Shown here in pieces: positions 57,182 through 64,000 of a stretch of 64,000 nt of DNA (its first letter is position 1; every line of letters starts with the position of its first letter). The notes below the pieces were generated by a model. That model was not told the origin of the DNA, searched no databases, and worked only from the letters and a program-made list of their open reading frames with translations. A program made the position numbers and the translations under genes. The stretch is from positions 1,273,158 through 1,337,157 of the forward strand of contig NZ_NIPO01000001.1 in assembly GCF_002807015.1 (NCBI RefSeq), read 5' to 3'. This stretch comes from Avrilella dinanensis (lineage in GTDB: Bacteria > Bacteroidota > Bacteroidia > Flavobacteriales > Flavobacteriaceae).

Positions 57182-58822
57182 ATGAAATTCACAAAACCCT
57201 TTTATTTATCCGCTGCATTAGCGATTGCATTAACAAGCTGTAAATCCGTACAAACTTTGCCGGATTTAAGTGATATGACACCAATCAAATCGGTTGACCA
57301 TATCCCGGCGAGAACGACCGATTTAAGTGAAGACCAGTTAAAACGCTGGAGTCATTTAGATATTTTGAGAGATACCGTTCCGGGAATGTCGGTGGACAGA
57401 GCCTACGAATCTATCATTAAAAACAAAAAAGGACAAAAAGTCGTGGTTGCTGTTATAGATTCTGGTATTGAAATTGACCACGAAGATTTGAAACATGCTA
57501 TCTGGACTAACCCGAAAGAAAAAGCCGGAAATGGTATTGATGATGACAACAATGGTTATGTAGATGATATACATGGTTGGAATTTGTTAGGTGAGTCCAA
57601 TGCAGAAAATTTAGAGTTTACCCGTATCGTGAAAAAAGGCGATGACGGTTCTGAATTATACAAAGAAGCTAAGGCTAAATTAGACGAAGAACTTGCAGGT
57701 ATCGAGCCTCTTGGAAAGCGTGTAGAGCAATTTAAAGAATTGCGTAATGCCGTGACAGAGTACTTAGGCAAAGACAGATTCGAGAAAGAAGATTTGTTGG
57801 CAATTCCAGAAGATGCTCCTGAAGAAGTAATAGCAGGAACGAGTCTTTTCTTGAATATCTACATGGCTGGACGTGATGGATTTGATTATATCGACGATAT
57901 CGCAGAATATTATAACTCTCAAGCAAACAGTCACTTGAATGTAAACTTCGACGGAAGAGCAATCGTTGGCGACAATCCGGACGACATTAACGATACCGAT
58001 TATGGTAACAATGATGTGTTGGGTGACAGAGACCATGCCAAACACGGAACACACGTAGCCGGAATCATTGCTCAGGCTCGTGGGAACAAGTTGGGCGGCG
58101 ACGGTGTTGCCAGTAAAAACGTTGAAATCATGGCGGTAAGAGCCGTGCCGGACGGAGATGAATATGATAAAGATGTTGCTTTGGCGATTCGTTATGCAGC
58201 CGACAATGGAGCTAAAGTAATCAATGGAAGTTTCGGTAAATATTTCGCTCAGCACAGCGAGTGGGTATATGACGCAATTAAATATGCTGCAGAAAAAGAC
58301 GTGTTGATTGTCGTTGCTGCCGGTAACGATAATATGGATTTGAATCCGGTAGAAGGCGACGAAATCAAAAGATATCCGAACGACAGAAAAGTAGGCGAAA
58401 GAAATGAAATCGCTGATAACTTTTTGGTTGTAGGTGCCTTGAACCCTACTTTCGGAGAAAAAATGGTTGCTGAGTTCTCTAACTTTGGTCATGTTGATGT
58501 AGATGTTTTCGCACCGGGAGTTAAAATTTACGCAACTGTTCCTCATGGAAAATATGAGTATTTACAAGGGACTTCAATGGCTTCGCCAAACGCAGCCGGT
58601 GTTGCCGCGATGATTCGTTCTTATTTCCCGAGCCTTACAGCACCTGAGGTAAAACAAATCATGAAAGATTCAGGTGTACCGGTAAACTTTGACGTGATTG
58701 TATCCGGAGATGCTTCCGACAAACGTAATTTCCAGGATATTTCTACTTCCGGAAAATTCGTGAACTTATACAATGCTTTGATTATGGCTGATAAAGTGGT
58801 TAAAGCCAAAGCACAGAAATAA
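57182..58822 (+). CDS. S8-family subtilisin-like peptidase lipoprotein
   Basis: A 546-aa lipoprotein (AIALTSCKS, Cys20). Catalytic triad Asp93 (AVIDSGIEIDHEDL), His288 (KHGTHVAGI) and Ser465 (GTSMASPNAAGVAA), with oxyanion Asn382 (AAGND). The Asp-His spacing is 195 residues instead of about 30-40: a mostly helical insert starts with a possible calcium loop GIDDDNNGYVDD (118-129), a layout frequent in Bacteroidota. It probably sits anchored in the envelope for protein turnover. A weak -7 box TATATTTA (57144-57151) lies upstream. Confidence 0.92.
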   Translation: MKFTKPFYLSAALAIALTSCKSVQTLPDLSDMTPIKSVDHIPARTTDLSEDQLKRWSHLDILRDTVPGMSVDRAYESIIKNKKGQKVVVAVIDSGIEIDHEDLKHAIWTNPKEKAGNGIDDDNNGYVDDIHGWNLLGESNAENLEFTRIVKKGDDGSELYKEAKAKLDEELAGIEPLGKRVEQFKELRNAVTEYLGKDRFEKEDLLAIPEDAPEEVIAGTSLFLNIYMAGRDGFDYIDDIAEYYNSQANSHLNVNFDGRAIVGDNPDDINDTDYGNNDVLGDRDHAKHGTHVAGIIAQARGNKLGGDGVASKNVEIMAVRAVPDGDEYDKDVALAIRYAADNGAKVINGSFGKYFAQHSEWVYDAIKYAAEKDVLIVVAAGNDNMDLNPVEGDEIKRYPNDRKVGERNEIADNFLVVGALNPTFGEKMVAEFSNFGHVDVDVFAPGVKIYATVPHGKYEYLQGTSMASPNAAGVAAMIRSYFPSLTAPEVKQIMKDSGVPVNFDVIVSGDASDKRNFQDISTSGKFVNLYNALIMADKVVKAKAQK

Positions 58823-58871
58823 CCTATAAACATTTTTACAATACAAATTTAAACAGGTTCAAAATTTGTTG

Positions 58872-58905
58872 AAAAACTGTCCGGAATTTCCGGGCAGTTT
58901 TTTTT
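58872..58905 (+). terminator. terminator after the S8 peptidase gene
   Basis: Stem AAAACTGTCCGGAA / TTCCGGGCAGTTTT with one mismatch, then eight Ts. Confidence 0.9.
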
Positions 58906-58931
58906 ATGTCATAAGTGTGAACTAATTTATG

Positions 58932-58939
58932 TATTTTTG
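58932..58939 (+). promoter_or_regulatory. -7 box of the tilS operon
   Basis: TATTTTTG fits the consensus, 22 bases before the ATG at 58961; it excludes the longer start at 58937. Confidence 0.6.
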
Positions 58940-58960
58940 ACCATTAGTTTTTTCATTAAA

Positions 58961-60265
58961 ATGGAACTTCACATCGCAGAAAATTACCGCCACCTCAAAG
59001 ATTGCCCGGTGCTTGTCGCCGTAAGCGGTGGTGTGGATAGCGTGGTATTGGCATATATACTTCAAAAACTGGATTTTAATATTGCTGTGGCACATGTCAA
59101 TTTTAAATTGAGAGGAAAAGAAAGCGATGAAGACCAGAAGTTTGTGGAAAACTTCGCCCGGGAAAATAATCTGCCACTGCATCTGACGCATTTTGATACG
59201 GAAAATTATGCCCGGCAAAATAATTTGTCCATACAATTGGCTGCCCGAAAATTGCGGTATGATTGGTTTGACGAACTGAAAAAACAATACGGTTATTCCT
59301 GCCTGGCGACGGCTCATCATCTGAATGACGATACAGAAACTTTTCTGATTAATTTCGTTCGGGGTACAGGTTTGAGCGGACTTTTGGGTATCAAAGAAAA
59401 CAACGGAATCATTCGTCCGTTGTTGCCATTCACTAAGCAGGAAATTTTGCAATATGCCGAAGAAAACCAACTGAATTGGCGAGAAGATAAGTCTAATTCT
59501 TCCGATAAATATGCCCGCAACCGGATTCGTCATCATGTTGTGCCGGTTTTGGAAACTATCAATCCGCAGTTTTTGCAAACTTTTTTGCAAACCAAAGCCA
59601 ATCTCAATCAGGTTAATGATATATTGGAAGAAGCCATTGCCGGCTTTGAAAATAAATGTGTGAGCTATCTATCAGATGATGAGGTGTATATAGATATTAG
59701 CAAATTGAAATCTTATAAAAATCCTCAGGCTTTTCTTTATCAGTTTCTGAAAAAATATAATTTCACAGCCTGGGAAGATATTAACCAACTTATGGATTCC
59801 GAAAGTGGAAAACAGGTTTTTTCGCCTACGCATATTTTGCTTAAAGATAGAGAAAGGCTCGTGCTGAAAACCATTAATTTTCAAAATAATAAAGATTATT
59901 ACAAAATTAACAAAGATGAAAAGAAGGTTTTTGAACCAATATCATTAACTTTGGGTATTTTTGAAGAAAAAAATCCTGTAACGGATAAAAATCAGATTGT
60001 AGTAGATGAAGATTTGCTTGATTTTCCGCTTTGTATAAGGAAGTGGAAAGCAGGAGATTATTTTTATCCATTCGGAATGAAAGGAAAGAAAAAACTGAGT
60101 AAATATTTCAAAGATGAAAAATTTAGCCTTTTTGAGAAAGAAGAAACGTGGATTTTAACTGATAATAAAGACCGGGTTATCTGGATAATCGGGCACCGAA
60201 TGGACGACCGGTTTAAGACAACAGCTAAAACACAAAAACAATTAAATATTAAGTATATTATATAA
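58961..60265 (+). CDS. tilS: tRNA(Ile)-lysidine synthetase
   Basis: A 434-aa N-type ATP pyrophosphatase that converts C34 of tRNA(Ile2) to lysidine. PP-loop SGGVDS at 22-27, then HVNFKLRGKESDEDQKFVENFA, LATAHHLNDDTETFLINFVRGTGLSGLLGI and IRPLLPFTKQEI; C-terminal TilS domain (RKWKAGDYFYPFGMKGKKKLSKYFKDEK). Length normal. It overlaps the next gene by one base. Confidence 0.96.
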   Translation: MELHIAENYRHLKDCPVLVAVSGGVDSVVLAYILQKLDFNIAVAHVNFKLRGKESDEDQKFVENFARENNLPLHLTHFDTENYARQNNLSIQLAARKLRYDWFDELKKQYGYSCLATAHHLNDDTETFLINFVRGTGLSGLLGIKENNGIIRPLLPFTKQEILQYAEENQLNWREDKSNSSDKYARNRIRHHVVPVLETINPQFLQTFLQTKANLNQVNDILEEAIAGFENKCVSYLSDDEVYIDISKLKSYKNPQAFLYQFLKKYNFTAWEDINQLMDSESGKQVFSPTHILLKDRERLVLKTINFQNNKDYYKINKDEKKVFEPISLTLGIFEEKNPVTDKNQIVVDEDLLDFPLCIRKWKAGDYFYPFGMKGKKKLSKYFKDEKFSLFEKEETWILTDNKDRVIWIIGHRMDDRFKTTAKTQKQLNIKYII

Positions 60266-62238
60266 TGAGAACTTTAATTTCTATTTTAACTATTCTGTTA
60301 ACCACAGCCGGATTTGCCCAAATACAAGACCCGGTAAAATGGCAATCTCAAATAGAGAAATCGTCTGACAATGAGTATGTTATTACTTTAAAAGGAATGA
60401 TTGAAGACGAATGGCATATGTATTCGCAGTTTACACCAGAAGGAGGTGCACAACCCACCGAATTGGTGTTTGAAAATGCCGAGGGCAATTATGAGCCGGT
60501 GGGCAAAGCCGAAGAAAGTGAATATGTGGTTCAGTTCAATGATATTTTTGAAGTAGATGAATATTATTTTGTTGATGAAGTAACTTTTACACAAAAAATA
60601 AAAGTAACCAATCCTGAGGCAGAAAATATACAATTAACCTTGTTCTATCAAGCTTGCGTAGATGTTTGTATTCCTCAAGATAAATACTTTGTATTTGATT
60701 TAAAAGAATTAACAGCTCAGGAAGTCAGAAATTTTGAGGCTTTCCAGCAACAACAAAAAGATAAAGCAACAACCGAAAATGATAATAAAGCGACCGATAA
60801 ACCGGTAAAGCAAGATGAAAGCAGAAGTTTCTGGGGGATATTTATTGCCTCATTTATAGGTGGTTTTGCTGCATTGCTCACACCGTGCGTGTTCCCGATG
60901 ATTCCGATGACGGTCAGCTTTTTTACCAAACAAAGTAAAAACCGGGCTAAAGGTATTCGGAATGCTATTATTTATGGCGTATCTATCATTGTGATTTACG
61001 TTGTTTTAGGACTGATAGTAACCAAAATATTCGGTGCAGATGCCCTCAATGCCATGTCCACCAATGTTTGGTTTAATGTCATTTTCTTTGGAATTTTAGT
61101 GATTTTTGCCGTTTCCTTTTTAGGTGCATTTGAGATTATGTTACCTAATTCCTGGGCGAATAAAATTGACCGTCAGGCAGACCGCGGTGGTATGGTAGGT
61201 ATTTTCTTTATGGCATTAGCTCTGGCAGTAGTGTCATTTTCATGTACAGGACCGATTGTCGGAACGATTTTGGTTGAAGCAGCGTCAAAAGGCGGCTTAG
61301 CACCGCTTATCGGAATGTTTGGTTTTTCACTGGCATTGGCTTTGCCTTTTATGCTATTTGCAATGTTCCCGGGTTGGCTCAACACCTTGCCGCGTTCGGG
61401 TGGTTGGATGAATACCGTGAAAGTATCGTTAGGATTTCTGGAATTAGCTTTGGCATTTAAATTTTTATCCAATGCAGATTTGGTATTGCAAAAACATTGG
61501 CTGGAAAGAGAAGTGTTTTTAGCTATCTGGATAGCTGTATTCGGAACATGGGCATTGTATTTGCTCGGGAAAATACGTTTACCACATGATAGTGTTATCG
61601 AAAAACTTTCAGTTGGACGATTGTTTATGGCATTGCTGGTATCTACATTTACTATTTATTTAATTCCGGGATTATGGGGAGCACCGCTTAAAATCATTTC
61701 CGGATTTCCGCCACCGATGACCTATTCGGAAAGTCCGCACGGGGTAGGAGGCGGGGGTGGCAGCTCAGCTGTTCAGGAATTACCGGAAGGAGCCAAAGAA
61801 GGGCCTCACGGCATTATTGCCTTTACCGATTACCAAACAGGTGTGGATTATGCCAAATCTGTCGGAAAACCGATTTTATTGGATTTTACCGGATTTGCTT
61901 GTGTGAACTGCCGTAAAATGGAAGATTACGTTTGGTCGGAAGACGCTGTTTTATCTAAGATAAAAAATGAATTTGTGTTGATTTCATTATATGTTGATGA
62001 TAAAAAACCGTTGCCGGAAAGTGAGCAATATATTTCAGAAACAACCGGAAAGAAAATCCGTTCTATCGGTAACAAATGGAGTGATTTCCAGATTGAAAAA
62101 TACCAGATGAATGCACAGCCGTATTATATTCTTTTAGATGAAAACGAAAACCAGCTGGCAGAACCGGTTGGTTATACACCTAATGTCGATGAATATGCCG
62201 GTTGGTTGCAATCAGGATTAGATAACTATAATAAATAA
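60265..62238 (+). CDS. dsbD: DsbD-like thiol:disulfide interchange protein
   Basis: A 657-aa inner-membrane reductase carrying electrons from cytosolic thioredoxin to the periplasm. Signal peptide 1-19; N-terminal DsbD alpha-like domain with Cys pair (YQACVDVCIPQDKYF); an eight-helix core with GGFAALLTPCVFPMIPMTVSFF and SFSCTGPIVGTILVEAAS, each with its redox Cys; C-terminal thioredoxin domain with FACVNCRKM (Cys546, Cys549). All three redox pairs are present. Co-transcribed with tilS and the DUF2911 gene. Confidence 0.93.
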   Translation: MRTLISILTILLTTAGFAQIQDPVKWQSQIEKSSDNEYVITLKGMIEDEWHMYSQFTPEGGAQPTELVFENAEGNYEPVGKAEESEYVVQFNDIFEVDEYYFVDEVTFTQKIKVTNPEAENIQLTLFYQACVDVCIPQDKYFVFDLKELTAQEVRNFEAFQQQQKDKATTENDNKATDKPVKQDESRSFWGIFIASFIGGFAALLTPCVFPMIPMTVSFFTKQSKNRAKGIRNAIIYGVSIIVIYVVLGLIVTKIFGADALNAMSTNVWFNVIFFGILVIFAVSFLGAFEIMLPNSWANKIDRQADRGGMVGIFFMALALAVVSFSCTGPIVGTILVEAASKGGLAPLIGMFGFSLALALPFMLFAMFPGWLNTLPRSGGWMNTVKVSLGFLELALAFKFLSNADLVLQKHWLEREVFLAIWIAVFGTWALYLLGKIRLPHDSVIEKLSVGRLFMALLVSTFTIYLIPGLWGAPLKIISGFPPPMTYSESPHGVGGGGGSSAVQELPEGAKEGPHGIIAFTDYQTGVDYAKSVGKPILLDFTGFACVNCRKMEDYVWSEDAVLSKIKNEFVLISLYVDDKKPLPESEQYISETTGKKIRSIGNKWSDFQIEKYQMNAQPYYILLDENENQLAEPVGYTPNVDEYAGWLQSGLDNYNK

Positions 62239-62244
62239 TATATC

Positions 62245-63090
62245 ATGAAAAAAATAATTTTAACCGCAGTATTTGCCATGAGTTTATCTACTTATGCACA
62301 AGTTAAGGTACCGGCAGCAAGCCCGAAAATAGAATCTGAACAAGTAGTCGGATTGACAGAAATAGAATTGGAATATGCCCGTCCGGGAGTGAAAGGAAGA
62401 ACTGTTTTTGGTGATATGATTCCTTATGGACAAATTTGGCGAACCGGTGCAAATGAAAATACCAAAATCAGCTTTTCAGACGATGTGATTATTGGTGGAA
62501 ATCATTTGCCAAAAGGGGAATATGCCTTATACACTATTCCTGAAAAAGACAGCTGGACAGTCATTTTTTATAGCGATACCAAAAGCTGGGGCGTACCTCA
62601 AAATTGGGACGATAAAAAAATTGCTTTGAAAGCCGGAGCAAAGCTCAGCCCGACCGATTTTACCGAATATCTGACTATTGCCGTTAACCCGATAGATAAC
62701 AATAGCGGAGAATTGGTTATTTCGTGGGAAAAAACAAAAGCGACCGTTCCGTTTGAAGTGCCTACACAGAAAAAAGCTCTGCAAAGCATTGAAAAAGGAC
62801 TCAATGCCGGAACCTCGTCAGCACGGGATTATTTCCTGGCGGCACAGTATCTTTATACTGAGGATATTGAATTGAAAAAAGCAATGGAATTTATTGAGCA
62901 AAGTGTCAAAATGTCGGACGGAGAAACACCGTTTTATGTCTTGAGACAAAAGGCTTTAATCCAGGCAAAACTCGGCGATAAAAAAGGAGCGATTGAAACT
63001 GCTCAAAAATCTTCTGAGGCAGCTGCCAAGGCAGGAAACAAAGAATACGTAAGAATGAATGAGCAATCCATCAAGGAATGGTCTGAATAA
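62245..63090 (+). CDS. secreted DUF2911 protein
   Basis: A 281-aa protein with signal peptide (MKKIILTAVFAMSLSTYAQ), a DUF2911 domain (ELEYARPGVKGRTVFGDMIPYGQIWRTGANENTKISFSDDV; LPKGEYALYTIPEKDSWTVIFY) and a C-terminal helical part with TPR-like repeats (KAMEFIEQSVKMSDGETPFYVLRQKALIQAKLGDKKGAIETAQKS). Function unknown, periplasmic. It lies 6 bases behind dsbD and closes the operon. Confidence 0.88.
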   Translation: MKKIILTAVFAMSLSTYAQVKVPAASPKIESEQVVGLTEIELEYARPGVKGRTVFGDMIPYGQIWRTGANENTKISFSDDVIIGGNHLPKGEYALYTIPEKDSWTVIFYSDTKSWGVPQNWDDKKIALKAGAKLSPTDFTEYLTIAVNPIDNNSGELVISWEKTKATVPFEVPTQKKALQSIEKGLNAGTSSARDYFLAAQYLYTEDIELKKAMEFIEQSVKMSDGETPFYVLRQKALIQAKLGDKKGAIETAQKSSEAAAKAGNKEYVRMNEQSIKEWSE

Positions 63091-63100
63091 ACTAAAAACA

Positions 63101-63127
63101 AACCGGCTCGGAAGAGTCGGTTTTTTT
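63101..63127 (+). terminator. terminator after the DUF2911 gene
   Basis: Stem AACCGGCTC / GAGTCGGTT (one G-U) with GGAA loop, then seven Ts. Confidence 0.85.
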
Positions 63128-63164
63128 ATGGTCAGGTGTGGTCTTACCTACTTGGGAGTTTTTA

Positions 63165-63578
63165 TTACTTTTTATTTTGCTTGGCATGAGGTTGTATAGT
63201 TTTGTCTGAATCCGGGTAAATGTCGGTTCTGTCAATCTTCCTCGCTTTGAGAGATTGTATTTCTGCCTTAAGTTTAGATATTTCACCCTTTAGTGTATCT
63301 ATATACTCTCTTTGGTTTTCAAGGAGGTGTTCAGGAACAGTATATATATTTGAGGGTTGGTCTTGGCTTTCTGCGAAGGTGATATTTTCTGATTCAAATA
63401 TATCTTCAAATTTCACTTCTAAGATTTCAGCTAATCTTACCCATTCTTCATTAGAAATTTTTACTTTGCCATTTTCTCGTCTTCTGTATGAGTAATCTTC
63501 CATTTTCATCAAATCAGCTACTTCTTTAATACTCAGACCCTTTTGTTTCCGAGCATTAATTAATTTTGTCTTTTTCAT
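63165..63578 (-). CDS. XRE-family HTH regulator with coiled-coil tail
   Basis: A 137-aa DNA-binding protein: Cro/C1-type HTH at residues 6-60 (LINARKQKGLSIKEVADLMKMEDYSYRRRENGKVKISNEEWVRLAEILEV), then a linker and a coiled coil (about 88-113, REYIDTLKGEISKLKAEIQSLKAR) for dimerisation, and a basic end. It is divergent from the double-glycine peptide gene and may regulate it; the direct repeats at 63638-63658 are candidate operators. Confidence 0.85.
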   Translation of the reverse strand: MKKTKLINARKQKGLSIKEVADLMKMEDYSYRRRENGKVKISNEEWVRLAEILEVKFEDIFESENITFAESQDQPSNIYTVPEHLLENQREYIDTLKGEISKLKAEIQSLKARKIDRTDIYPDSDKTIQPHAKQNKK

Positions 63579-63592
63579 GAGAGCAATTTTTA

Positions 63593-63622
63593 CAAAAGTA
63601 GAATCTTTTAGATAAATACAAA
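63593..63622 (-). promoter_or_regulatory. promoter of the XRE regulator gene
   Basis: Read on the minus strand: -33 TTTG (63622-63619) and -7 TACTTTTG (63600-63593) with 18 bases between, 15 bases before the ATG. Confidence 0.55.
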
Positions 63623-63637
63623 ATAAATGTGCGAAAC

Positions 63638-63658
63638 TTGTCTAAAATTTGTCCAAAA
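63638..63658. promoter_or_regulatory. tandem TTGTCnAAAA direct repeats, candidate operator
   Basis: TTGTCTAAAA (63638-63647) and TTGTCCAAAA (63649-63658) are spaced by 11 bases, one helical turn, in the intergenic region between the divergent promoters of the XRE gene and the peptide gene. Confidence 0.45.
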
Positions 63659-63698
63659 TCTGTTTATTTTTTGTATAAGCATATCTGTGTAAATGATT

Positions 63699-63706
63699 TA
63701 TGTTTG
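63699..63706 (+). promoter_or_regulatory. -7 box of the double-glycine peptide gene
   Basis: TATGTTTG fits TAnnTTTG. It would give a leader of about 130 bases with a 7-bp hairpin GCAAAGC / GCTTTGC at 63787-63807. Confidence 0.45.
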
Positions 63707-63840
63707 TAACGATAAAAACATTCTTATCTTCGTTTTAACAGAACTAAGTGCGCATAAGATTTGAAAAGATGAAAGATAAGGATTAGGCAAAGCTAAAGTG
63801 GCTTTGCTGAAATTATGTGTAATTAAATATTTTTTGAATT

Positions 63841-64000
63841 ATGTTAAATTCAATTTTAAATTTGGAAGGTGTTGCTGTTTTAACCAAAGAGCAACAGATA
63901 AACTTAACAGGGGGTAATTATGCAATATCTGATATTGGACTTTCAGCAAGTGCAGGTACTGGGACTTGCGCTTTCTATATCCCAAAATGTACAGCACCAG
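63841..64000 (+). CDS. double-glycine leader peptide precursor (RiPP/bacteriocin-like), partial
   Basis: An open frame runs off the window edge; 53 residues are visible. Residues 1-25 look like a Bacteroidota peptide leader: MLNSILNLEGVAVLTKEQQ, then a Leu/Thr step to Gly24-Gly25, the probable cleavage site of a C39-peptidase transporter. The core begins NYAISDIGLSASAG and holds Cys43 and Cys50 in a Ser/Thr/Ala/Gly-rich context, open to disulfide, thioether or other modification. No signal peptide or known mature domain. Exporter and maturation genes would be to the right, outside the window. Confidence 0.7.
   Translation, partial: MLNSILNLEGVAVLTKEQQINLTGGNYAISDIGLSASAGTGTCAFYIPKCTAP

Noticed and set aside
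63693-63764. A 23-codon open frame (MIYVCNDKNILIF...) in the leader of the GG-peptide gene
   Set aside because: Its ATG lies before the -7 box at 63699, so it would not be on the mRNA from that promoter; no other support.

Overview
The window looks like a stretch of chromosome from a member of the Flavobacteriia (Bacteroidota); the genus cannot be fixed from the sequence alone. The grounds are low GC by eye, many boxes of the Bacteroidota -7 type (TAnnTTTG) 20-50 bases before genes, almost no Shine-Dalgarno sequences, proteins with a type IX secretion (T9SS) type A C-terminal tail, a PorX-type T9SS regulator, and several lipoproteins and TonB receptors typical of the group.

Layout. 1-310: the 3' end of an rRNA operon (5S rRNA and terminators). 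0.5-4.7 kb: kynurenine 3-monooxygenase, methionine aminopeptidase and a secreted M4 metallopeptidase. 4.9-6.7 kb: three tandem DUF2975 membrane proteins plus a small HTH regulator. 6.7-10.5 kb: rpsF-rpsR-rplI, then a DUF6495 gene and ligA. 10.5-16.9 kb: serine hydrolase, menB, lpdA, a DUF1684/TatD/TcdA run and an NlpE-like lipoprotein. 16.9-21.9 kb: sbcDC. 22-27.9 kb: a complete seven-gene Mrp-type Na+/H+ antiporter operon. 28-30.9 kb: a lipoprotein built of 11-residue repeats, a TonB receptor and mscL.

31.0-37.0 kb is the clearest accessory block. It holds two paralogous T9SS cargo proteins with nearly identical tails, a small secreted protein, a small lipoprotein plus a truncated copy of its 3' end, and a divergent AraC-type regulator. 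Identical 25-bp direct repeats bracket the block, and one T9SS gene looks like a recombinant between its neighbours.

37-50 kb returns to ordinary chromosome: cysteine desulfurase, EamA and sugar MFS transporters, porX-tsaE-ald, and purL. At 50.5-51.1 kb there is a toxin-antitoxin pair whose YafQ-like toxin gene is out of frame at an A7 tract. 51.2-56.1 kb is a tight operon of TonB receptor, acid phosphatase and beta-propeller phytase, a likely phytate/organophosphate scavenging unit. 56-63 kb holds an MBL-fold hydrolase, a subtilisin-like lipoprotein, tilS, a DsbD-like reductase and a DUF2911 protein.

At the right edge an XRE regulator is divergent from the start of a short gene with a double-glycine leader and a Cys-containing core, a probable ribosomally made peptide natural product (RiPP or bacteriocin) whose locus continues beyond the window. 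This and the 31-37 kb block are the best places to look for undescribed biology.
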